In this document: positions 44,208 to 54,800 of the stretch, piece by piece
How the letters are laid out: the number at the start of each line of letters is the position of its first letter
Numbering within the stretch: the stretch's first letter is position 1
Assembly (NCBI GenBank): GCA_947498595.1
Contig: CANMKX010000008.1
Location: forward strand, 1-64,000
Origin: an uncultured Aquimarina sp.
Lineage (GTDB): Bacteria; Bacteroidota; Bacteroidia; Flavobacteriales; Flavobacteriaceae
Reading direction: 5' to 3'
Length of the DNA: 64,000 bases
Position numbers and translations under genes: made by a program
Notes under the pieces: model-generated
What the model was told of the DNA's origin: nothing
What the model saw: the letters and a program-made list of their open reading frames with translations, nothing else
Databases searched by the model: none

Positions 44208-44639
44208 ATGGCCGAAATAAGTTGGTGGAAGCGGTATAGATTATGGATATACACTTTTTTTATATTGTTGATTATATTTTTTAGTATAGTGTATTCTTTT
44301 ATAGGAGAAGTAATACCACATTATGCTGCATTATACGCTAAGCCATCTATTTATGAAAAACCTTTTAATAATCGAGTGAAAAATAATGAAGAAGTTATAG
44401 CTGTTTTTGGAGATTCACTTAAAATATTGAATATCATAAATGGAGAAATAATGTTTACAAAAAATAACTCTCAATGTGCTGTAGCAATACCAATACAAGG
44501 AACTAAAAATAGAGGAGTAATGGATGTGATTTCTATTAAAGAAGGAGGGAATTGGGAAACTATAAAAGTAGTGGTGAGAATTAAAAAACCGATAGAGAAA
44601 AGAATAATAATATATAAAAAGGAAACGCTAACTGATTAA
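44208..44639 (+). CDS. Single-pass membrane protein, unknown
   Basis: This product has 143 residues from ATG 44208, which follows the pentapeptide gene's stop by 2 bp; a GTG at 44205 overlaps that stop. One membrane segment lies at about residues 12-32 (LWIYTFFILLIIFFSIVYSFIG). The outer part of about 110 residues has the pattern VKNNEEVIAVFGDSLKILNIINGEIMFTKNNSQCAVAIPIQGTKNRGVMDVIS, resembling cytochrome-oxidase-assembly Coa1-like domains, a common design for a membrane-anchored beta domain. The third gene of the SIR2-like operon; it ends in a terminator. Confidence 0.7.
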   Translation: MAEISWWKRYRLWIYTFFILLIIFFSIVYSFIGEVIPHYAALYAKPSIYEKPFNNRVKNNEEVIAVFGDSLKILNIINGEIMFTKNNSQCAVAIPIQGTKNRGVMDVISIKEGGNWETIKVVVRIKKPIEKRIIIYKKETLTD

Positions 44640-44653
44640 ATTAGCGTTTTTTT
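44623..44653 (+). terminator. Terminator of the SIR2-like operon
   Basis: AAACGCTAA pairs with TTAGCGTTT; the loop holds the stop codon of the membrane gene, and T residues follow. Confidence 0.8.
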
Positions 44654-44678
44654 ATAATGATTAAGCAGGAGAACTTAT

Positions 44679-45527
44679 TTAATTTCTAATATAAGTTGAG
44701 AACTGCTTTATACCTATTTCTGATAATTTTTTAGCTTCTTTAGCATAAAATGATTTTGTTTGTTTTAGAGATTCGCTTTGTAAAATTTCAGCATCTCTAA
44801 TATATCGTTTCTCAGAAGCAAACATAGATTGATTATCAAAAATCAAGCTTAATTCTTCTAATACAGCTTCTAACTTTAATAAAGCTTCTTCTGCTTTTGT
44901 TTGTACAATAGCTTGCCTTTTTAACTCTGCAGCACGCTTTGCTTCAAGTTTTGCTTGCTTTTCTTTCTGTAAAGCAATCTGTTGCTCAAGTCTTTTTTGT
45001 TGAGCTTCTAATTCTTGTTGTTTTCTAAGAAGTTCGGCTCTTTGAGCATCCATTTGATTTTGATGCTGGTTTATAGCTGCTTGAGTAGAAGCAATTTCAG
45101 AAGACACTCCGTCATCATTACTAGCTTCATCAGAAGAGTCATTAGATGGAATTATGGATGTTTTAATATCACATTTGTTTAATTCGATTAATAACTCAGT
45201 GGTAATTTTTTCCGCTCTTTTAGCATAAAAACGACTTCTTTCCCATGTATCTTGCTCTATAGAGCTTTCTACATTATCTCTGGCGTCATACGCTAAGCTA
45301 TTAGCATCAAGACATCCAAATAAGTCAGTAAGACGTTCTACTTCATTAAGAGCTTCAATAGCTTTTTCAGAATATTGATGACTTTGCTCAATATTATTTA
45401 CGATAAACGCTTGACGTACATGTTTTTTTGCGTAAGTTGCAGCAGACATTACATCCTCAAAAGTTTTTTGTGCATTAGCATAAGAGCTAATAAATAAAAC
45501 ACTTGTAAAAAATAGTAGTTTTTTCAT
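44679..45527 (-). CDS. Exported coiled-coil protein, unknown
   Basis: This 282-residue protein has a signal peptide (KKLLFFTSVLFISSYANAQ). After about 110 residues of helical sequence with two cysteines (FGCLDANS, NKCDIK), there is a low-complexity linker (SNDSSDEASNDDGVSSE). A strong coiled coil follows at about 155-225 (QMDAQRAELLRKQQELEAQQ, KRLEQQIALQKEKQAKLEA, AELKRQA). It ends with a helical tail EAKKLSEIGIKQFSTYIRN. The make-up suggests a periplasmic scaffold. I do not recognise a named family. Monocistronic, convergent with the SIR2-like operon. Confidence 0.8.
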   Translation of the reverse strand: MKKLLFFTSVLFISSYANAQKTFEDVMSAATYAKKHVRQAFIVNNIEQSHQYSEKAIEALNEVERLTDLFGCLDANSLAYDARDNVESSIEQDTWERSRFYAKRAEKITTELLIELNKCDIKTSIIPSNDSSDEASNDDGVSSEIASTQAAINQHQNQMDAQRAELLRKQQELEAQQKRLEQQIALQKEKQAKLEAKRAAELKRQAIVQTKAEEALLKLEAVLEELSLIFDNQSMFASEKRYIRDAEILQSESLKQTKSFYAKEAKKLSEIGIKQFSTYIRN

Positions 45528-45775
45528 CGATACATTTAATCTTTATGACAAAATTGCGTACAAAAATACGACTTTTTGATTAGGGTTTGCAAATTATATA
45601 ATAGCATTTTTTGTGCCATTTTTGTTTTTGGTTGTATATTTTGTGTTTTGAAATTAATTAACGTTCAAAAAAAGAAAATGTTACTTGTATAGAATAATTT
45701 TATATTGAATTAGGCTTTTATAAAATTAAATTACAATATTTGTAAGTAAATTGACCAAACAGCGCCTACATTTTT

Positions 45776-46285
45776 ATGAAAACAATAATTATATCTTCAA
45801 TTAATAAAAACCTTACTAGTGCTATCGAACTTATAGATGCGATTGATATCGAAACATATCAAAATAAAACAGTAGGCCCTTATTTTTCAAGTATAGGATC
45901 ACATCTTCGTCATGTATTAGATTTTTTTGATTGCATTATTAATGGCCTAGATTCAAATAATATAGATTTAACTGCAAGAAAAAGAGACGAAATTATTTCT
46001 ACAGATAAAGAGGCAGCAAAGGCACATATTTACAAATTACAAGAAACAATACACTCATTTTCAGCAACGAATACAGATTATTTATTACATGTTACTGATA
46101 ACTTAGGTGAAGGTAAAGTTACTGTAAATTATACTTTAGAAAGTATATTAGCTCATGCAAATAGTCATGCAATACATCATTATGCAGTAATAGGTTATAT
46201 ATTATCTTTTCTGAATGTTGAATTAAAACTTTCGAGTTTTGGGTATAATCCCACATCTCCAATTAATAAAAGAGAAGGAATTTAA
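45776..46285 (+). CDS. DinB-like metal-dependent protein
   Basis: This 169-residue protein has the four-helix DinB/YfiT-like pattern. Histidines that usually bind a metal are in GSHLRHVLDFF (about residue 43-46) and HANSHAIHHYAVIGYIL near the C-terminus. Members act as thiol transferases or maleylpyruvate isomerases; the role here is unknown. There is no signal peptide. It stands alone, convergent with the small DUF6095 gene whose stop codon adjoins its own. Confidence 0.85.
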   Translation: MKTIIISSINKNLTSAIELIDAIDIETYQNKTVGPYFSSIGSHLRHVLDFFDCIINGLDSNNIDLTARKRDEIISTDKEAAKAHIYKLQETIHSFSATNTDYLLHVTDNLGEGKVTVNYTLESILAHANSHAIHHYAVIGYILSFLNVELKLSSFGYNPTSPINKREGI

Positions 46286-46525
46286 TTAAGGTTTCTTCTT
46301 TCCAAAGAGAGCATCCATTATAGTGCTTATGCCTTTAAAAGCCATGTAAATAGCGAAAACGGTTCCGCATAGACCTAATATAAATACAGGAATAAATAAT
46401 GGATGGTCTTGATTTTTAAATGAGGTATGCAATATAACAGGACTTATAAACATAGTTATAATTGCAATAGCCATTCGTTGCACTCCTTTTCCTAGTAAAT
46501 CTTTGTCTGTATGTTTACGATCCAT
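46286..46525 (-). CDS. DUF6095-type small membrane protein
   Basis: This product has 79 residues from ATG 46525. A longer frame from 46555 is unlikely because family members begin with KHTDK-like sequence right after Met, here MDRKHTDKDLLGKG. Two membrane segments follow: QRMAIAIITMFISPVILHTSF and LFIPVFILGLCGTVFAIYMAF. NQDHPLF is a family hallmark. The start overlaps the end of murQ by 11 bp, so the two are co-transcribed. Function unknown; it is widespread and conserved next to murQ-like genes in Flavobacteriaceae, as far as I recall. Confidence 0.8.
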   Translation of the reverse strand: MDRKHTDKDLLGKGVQRMAIAIITMFISPVILHTSFKNQDHPLFIPVFILGLCGTVFAIYMAFKGISTIMDALFGKKKP

Positions 46526-47327
46526 AATTGAGTATAGCTTTACGAACACTTCCATGTTCTTTTAATAATTCTTCAGCTTCTTTAGAATTAATATTTAATT
46601 CTTGAATGATCATATTAATTGCACGCTTAACTAATTTATCATTACTAAGTTGCATATCAACCATTTTGTTGTCTTTTACATGTCCTAGTTTGATCATAGT
46701 GGCTGTAGAAATCATGTTTAAAACTAATTTTTGAGCTGTACCAGCTTTCATGCGAGAACTACCTGTTACAAATTCGGGGCCAACAACAACTTCTATAGGG
46801 TATTGAGCAATTTTTGAAAGTGGACTACCTTGATTGCAAGTGATGCAAGCTGTGACTATATTATGTGTATTACAAGTCTCTAAAGCACCAATCACATATG
46901 GAGTAGTTCCTGAAGCTGCAATTCCAATTACAATGTCTTTTGAAGTAATCTTGTGAGATGTTAAATCAACCCATCCTTGTTTTGTGTCATCTTCGGCAAA
47001 TTCAACAGCTTTTCGTATAGCAGTATCTCCTCCAGCAATAATTCCTACAACTAACTCATGAGGTACCCCAAAAGTAGGGGGACATTCGCTAGCATCAACA
47101 ATCCCTAAGCGTCCACTTGTGCCTGCTCCCATGTAGAATAATCGACCACCGTGTAGAAGTTTTTCTACGATAATGTCGATTAAAGCCTCTATTTTTGGAA
47201 TTGATTTTTCAATAGCTGTAGGAACAGTTTTATCTTCGTTGTTGATATGAGTTAATAATTCGTTTACAGACATTTTGTCTAAATGGCGGTGTAACGAATC
47301 TTGTTCTGTAGTTTTAGTAAAGCTCAT
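46515..47327 (-). CDS. murQ: N-acetylmuramic acid 6-phosphate etherase
   Basis: This 270-residue SIS-domain enzyme cleaves the lactyl ether of MurNAc 6-phosphate to give GlcNAc 6-phosphate and lactate, part of cell-wall sugar recycling. Visible motifs: GRLFYMGAGTSGRLGIVDASECPPTFGVPHELVVGIIAGG, the catalytic region KAVEFAEDDTKQG, IGIAASGTTPYV and EVVVGPEFVTGSSRMKAGTAQKLVLNMIST. Both the SIS loop and the GSSRMKAGTAQK signature are intact. The next gene (DUF6095) overlaps by 11 bp. The family is about 300 residues; this one is slightly short at the C-terminus. Confidence 0.94.
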   Translation of the reverse strand: MSFTKTTEQDSLHRHLDKMSVNELLTHINNEDKTVPTAIEKSIPKIEALIDIIVEKLLHGGRLFYMGAGTSGRLGIVDASECPPTFGVPHELVVGIIAGGDTAIRKAVEFAEDDTKQGWVDLTSHKITSKDIVIGIAASGTTPYVIGALETCNTHNIVTACITCNQGSPLSKIAQYPIEVVVGPEFVTGSSRMKAGTAQKLVLNMISTATMIKLGHVKDNKMVDMQLSNDKLVKRAINMIIQELNINSKEAEELLKEHGSVRKAILNYGS

Positions 47328-47383
47328 AAGGTAAAAATACTATATTCTAACGGATTAATTTTATGAATTAATAGTGAGAAATT

Positions 47384-47417
47384 AAAAAAACCTGAAAGAT
47401 ATTCTTTCAGGTTTTTT
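47384..47417. terminator. Terminator between idh and murQ
   Basis: AAACCTGAAAGA pairs with TCTTTCAGGTTT around TAT, with A- and T-runs on either side. It ends the isocitrate dehydrogenase transcript. Confidence 0.85.
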
Positions 47418-47439
47418 ATGTGAAATATTAAGTTATATT

Positions 47440-50057
<2,618 letters not shown>

Positions 50058-50795
50058 ATGACACTTAACAAATTTAACTTTGAATTTAATAATAACGGGA
50101 AGTATCAAATTTATTGCAATAAACTTGATACTAAAAACGCTGTTAGTAAGGCTATAGACACAGTTATTTATATCATTAAAGATAGTATAGAAAAAAACGG
50201 GGATGCAGTTATTAATATGACCTTTTACGAAGAAAAGGAATTAATGGGAGGTACTTACAATGAACTCTTTTGGGATAAGATAGCTAGTTCTGAAGAGCAT
50301 CATGATAAGATTGATGAATATATTGCTTTTATAACCGATATTTTTGAAAATGATGATAATGAATATTGGGAAGATGATGAAATTCAGTTAGCAGAGATTG
50401 CAGCATATAGATTTGCAATGAATCACAAACGTTTTATACCATTCTATACAAGATGCCTGAGTGCTTGGGATATGTCACATGAAGTTTATCAAGGAGAACA
50501 TATTCATGATATTGTAATGAAATATGATTGGAACGAGGAGATTGAAGATTTGATTATAGCCAGAGCTACTTGTGGAGGACAGCATGATGCAGAACAACTA
50601 GAGGAATTAGAAGAAAAGATTTTAGAAAATAATGAGCCTTTGGAGAATAGTACTTTTTATAAAAAATTAGTATTGAGAATAGATGAAGTTTGCTTAGAAA
50701 CAACTAAAGACTGGGAAAAATATGCAGAGTATACTTTTCCTACTAAGCGATTACTTGAAGCTGCATTACATATAAAAGAACAATTAATCTCTTAA
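50058..50795 (+). CDS. Acidic hypothetical protein, 245 aa
   Basis: This soluble, strongly acidic protein starts at ATG 50058. It has acidic blocks such as DIFENDDNEYWEDDEIQLAE and EQLEELEEKILENNE. There are probable helical repeats in the middle: YRFAMNHKRFIPFYTRCLSAWDMSHEVYQ, then IHDIVMKYDWNEEIEDLIIARATCGGQH. No motif for catalysis or DNA binding is visible, and no signal peptide or membrane segment. The high content of aromatic and acidic residues in short helices fits HEAT-like or adaptor proteins. Monocistronic with a good terminator. Confidence 0.65.
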   Translation: MTLNKFNFEFNNNGKYQIYCNKLDTKNAVSKAIDTVIYIIKDSIEKNGDAVINMTFYEEKELMGGTYNELFWDKIASSEEHHDKIDEYIAFITDIFENDDNEYWEDDEIQLAEIAAYRFAMNHKRFIPFYTRCLSAWDMSHEVYQGEHIHDIVMKYDWNEEIEDLIIARATCGGQHDAEQLEELEEKILENNEPLENSTFYKKLVLRIDEVCLETTKDWEKYAEYTFPTKRLLEAALHIKEQLIS

Positions 50796-50800
50796 AAAAC

Positions 50801-50841
50801 AAAAGCCATATCAATATTTGAAATTTTGATATGGCTTTCTT
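50801..50841 (+). terminator. Terminator after the acidic protein gene
   Basis: AAAGCCATATCAA pairs with TTGATATGGCTTT, followed by T residues. Confidence 0.85.
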
Positions 50842-51342
50842 ATGATAGAAGTAATATTAAAATGTTAGCTGTTTTACCCGCTATTAGATAATAACTTTCG
50901 TTATTTATAACATTATATTAATTCTATACACAAAAGTGAGTGGCAGTGCATTTATAAAAGCTTCCACTCATTAACTATTGCGAGCACTTGTGTTTCTAAA
51001 TTACTGCTGTAATTTTTCAGTTTTTTTTACCCGAATAGCTAATATATTACCTTTAAATATATCACCTTCAAAAAAGCTTTTGAAATTACTTTATAACTAT
51101 TAATGTTTTAAAGTAATTTACAATACAATGTTTTAAGAATTTAATTTTTAAAGGATTTATCAAAGAACGTGTTTAGATGATTTTTAATCACATATAAATA
51201 TACATTATAATGAAAGATTTTCTAATAAAATATATATGTTTAATTATTAACATGTTATGAACTGATGTTATTAACAATTGTTTATAAAAAAAAGTGACTT
51301 GTAAAATACAAATCACTTTTTAAAACTTTAAAAAAAGGAAGA
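50842..51342. other. Intergenic region with possible folded RNA
   Basis: This stretch of about 500 bp has no plausible gene. It contains a nested inverted repeat at 50928-50993: outer arms ACACAAAAGTG and CACTTGTGT, inner arms GAGTGG and CCACTC. The rest is AT-rich, ending in the rplS terminator at 51286-51322. Confidence 0.35.
51286..51322 (-). terminator. Terminator after rplS
   Basis: AAAAAGTGACTTGTA pairs with TACAAATCACTTTTT with one mismatch. It lies just downstream of the rplS stop on the minus strand. Confidence 0.8.
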
Positions 51343-51693
51343 TTATCTTCTTCTTTCTTTAATTCTAGCTTTTTTACCAGTAAGTTCTCTAAAGTAGAAA
51401 ATACGAGCTCTACGAACTTTACCTCTTTTGTTAACTTCAATTTTTTGAAGTGCAGGTAAATTTACAGGGAAAATACGCTCAACACCAATAGTACCAGACA
51501 TTTTTCTGATAGTAAAAGTTTCTGTAGAACTTGATCCTCTACGCTGAATTACTACTCCTCTAAAAAACTGAGTACGTGTTTTGTTTCCTTCCTTAATTTC
51601 GTAGTATACAGTAATTGTATCACCAGCTGAAAATTCTGGGAAATCTTTTTTTGTTACAAATTCGTCTTGAACAAATTTTACTAAATCTTGCAT
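51343..51693 (-). CDS. rplS: 50S ribosomal protein L19
   Basis: The 116-residue protein has the L19 features: FPEFSAGDTITVYYEIKEGNKTRTQFFRGVVIQRRGSSSTETFTIRKMSGTIGVERIFPVNLPALQKIEVNKRGKVRRARIFYFREL. It sits at the 30S/50S interface of the ribosome. Length is normal. In many bacteria rplS directly follows trmD; here trmD lies upstream but is separated by a gene for a 1589-residue secreted protein and a terminator. Confidence 0.98.
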   Translation of the reverse strand: MQDLVKFVQDEFVTKKDFPEFSAGDTITVYYEIKEGNKTRTQFFRGVVIQRRGSSSTETFTIRKMSGTIGVERIFPVNLPALQKIEVNKRGKVRRARIFYFRELTGKKARIKERRR

Positions 51694-51822
51694 TCTGAAA
51701 TAGATTTATAATATTGTATTAAAGCAACATACACGATTCTCGCCAGAGGTTGATTCAATGAGTTTGCAAAAATAATAAAATATTTGAAAATGACTTGGTT
51801 ATATAATTTATTTATTTTCTAA

Positions 51823-54800
51823 TTAACGAATTAAACTAAAATGACCATTTTGAACTTCATTGTTTTCATAATGTATTGTATACCAATACTCTGATGATGG
51901 CATGTTTGCACCATTATATACACCATCCCAACTATGATTTCCAGAATTTAAACGTTTTAATAACTTACCATACCGATCATAAATGTCAATATTTGTAAAT
52001 GATACTAGATTGGGATTTACGCTCCAGATATCGTTATATCCATCTCCATTAGGTGTGAAAAAATCAGGGATTAGATCTTCTCTTGGGCAAGCGGTGATTT
52101 CTATATGATGTATTTCTTCAAGAAAGGTATTGCAATATGGAATCATTATAGTGAGCATATACAAACCTTCTTGTTCTTCACTAAAATTTGATAAAACTAA
52201 ATTTCTTTCATTAGACGTATAATTACCAGGTCCTTCCCATATATAAGTAGCATTAGCATATGATGGAACTTCTAAAGTAAAAGCATTTTGATAACAAACT
52301 GTGGCTTCATCTATAATATCACTAAGATCTATTTCTGGTATAGCTTCAATATTTATAACTAAATCACTGCTGTTTTCTATCATAATTTGATTACAATCAG
52401 GAGCTTGAACTGTTACAGTATATGTCCCTTGTTGTTCTAATGTAATATTGTCTATAATAACTTCTCTCGTGCTTGCCGAAAAATTATTAGGACCCGTCCA
52501 TAAATAAGTAGCGTTATCTATTTCATTTACAGTTAAAGTTGCTGTTTCATCTTCACAAACATTGATGTCATTAGTTATTAATTCAATGGTAATTTGTTCA
52601 TTAATAATAACATTGGTAGAACTATAATCGACAACGATATCTCCTGTACAACTAAAAATTCTTGCTTCTACAAGATAGATGCCTTGATGAATTGCGGATA
52701 CATTTGGAATATTGATAATTCTTGTTGTAGCCGAAAAATTATTAGGACCGTTCCATAAATATGTGGCTCCCTCGATTACATTAGCTTCAAGCGTTAAATC
52801 ATCACCTTCGCATAAAATAATAGAAGGAGGCGTATTAACTTCTAAAGTGATATCAGCGTCGATTTCAACATTAGTAGTACTTGTTTTAGTGATAGGTTGA
52901 TTTAGACAACCAGGAACAGTAACTTCAACATTATAACTTCCTTGTTGATTTTGAGTCACATTGGGGATACTAATAATTCTAGTGGTAGCAGAGAAGTTAT
53001 TTGGACCTGTCCATTGATATGTAGCTCCAATAACAAGGTTGGCTTCAATGATTAATTCTTCATGTTCGCATAAAGTAATAAGAAGAGGAGTATTGACTTC
53101 AAAATCAGTATCGGTGTTCACATCAACTATAGTAGTATTTGATTTTGTAATAGAGTTTCCGATACAATTAGGAACAGTAACTTCAATATTATAATTTCCT
53201 TGTTGATTTGTCGTAATTTCAGGAATACTAATAATGCGAGTAGTGGCCGAAAAATTATTAGGACCGCTCCATAAATAAGTAGCATTGTTAATTGAATTTG
53301 CTTCGAGTATTAATTCTTGGCCTTCGCATAAGGTAGTTGTAGAAGGAGTACCTACTTCAAAATCAGTATCGATATTTACCTCAACAGTTGTGGTGTCTGA
53401 TTTTGTGATAGGTTGATTTAAACAATTTAAAACTGTAATAGCAACGGTATAATCTCCTTGTTGATTTTGAGTAATGCTAGGGATATTAATAATACGAGTA
53501 GTTGCCGAAAAGTTATTAGGGCCACTCCATAAATAAGTAGCCCCATTAACTAGGTTGGCTTCAATAGTTAGTTCTTGTTGCTCGCATAGGGTAATAAGGG
53601 TAGGTATATTAACATCAAAATCAGTATCAATATTTACCTCAACGGTTGTAGTGTCTGATTTTGTGATAGGTTGATTTAAACAGTTTAAAGCTGTAATGTC
53701 AACAGTATAGTCTCCTTGTTGATTTTGAGTAATGTTAGGAATATTAATAATACGAGTAGTTGCCGAAAAGTTATTAGGGCCACTCCATAAATAAGTAGCC
53801 CCATTAACTAAGTTAGCTTCAATAGTTAATTCTTGTTGCTCGCATAGGGTAATAAGGGTAGGTATATTAACTTCAAAATCGGTGTCAGTATTAATAATTA
53901 CTTCGGTAGTTTCTGTTTTTGTTATAGGCGTTTCAGAACAATCTAAAGCTGTTACAGCTAAAGAGTATGTACCTTGATTATTTATAGTAACGTTTGGAAT
54001 AGAAATAATTCTGGTCGTAGACGAGAAATTATTAGGGCCACTCCATAAATAGGTAGCGTCGTTAATGATATTTGCTTCTATAGTTAAAGTTTCACTTTCA
54101 CATAAAGTGATTTCTTGAGGAATAATAACATCAAATGCTACATTATTAATTATAACTTCTACTTGTTGTGTGATGATACAACCAAAAGAATTAATTAATA
54201 AAGTATAAGTCCCTTGATGTGTAGTTTCACTAGCATTAGGAATGGTATGTATAGGCGATGATGCTATTTCGATTCCATCAGGGTTTAACCATCGATAAGT
54301 AATTCTACTATCTTCATCAAGAATATCTGGGAAATTATTTTCTACAGTTAATACTAAATCTTCCCCTTCACAAATAGTAATATCATTAGCAGTATATTCG
54401 ATAATATCAAAATCTTCTACTGTAAAAAGAAATAATTGAGATCCAGCTAAGCCATCTCCATATCTAATATTTCTAAAATCGATCTTTTGTTCAGAGCAAT
54501 CTTCACTAATATATATTGTATGTACTTTTCCTGGTATAGAATATCTACGATCCGTTCTACCACCTTGCCTATGAGTTACTGTTTCTGGAACAGCTGCCCA
54601 ATCTCTAGAACTAATAAAAGTTCCATTATTGATATTAATTAAATTTTCTTCTCCAAAGTCTTGATGTTCTATATAGAGTTTTCCTGTTATGTTTTTAGTA
54701 ATATCATTGGATTTAATACCTCCAATAATTCCGTCTTTTCCAACAAGTTCTTGCCCATGCAATCTATAATATGTTCCATTATATTTTGAGCCTTCAAAAC

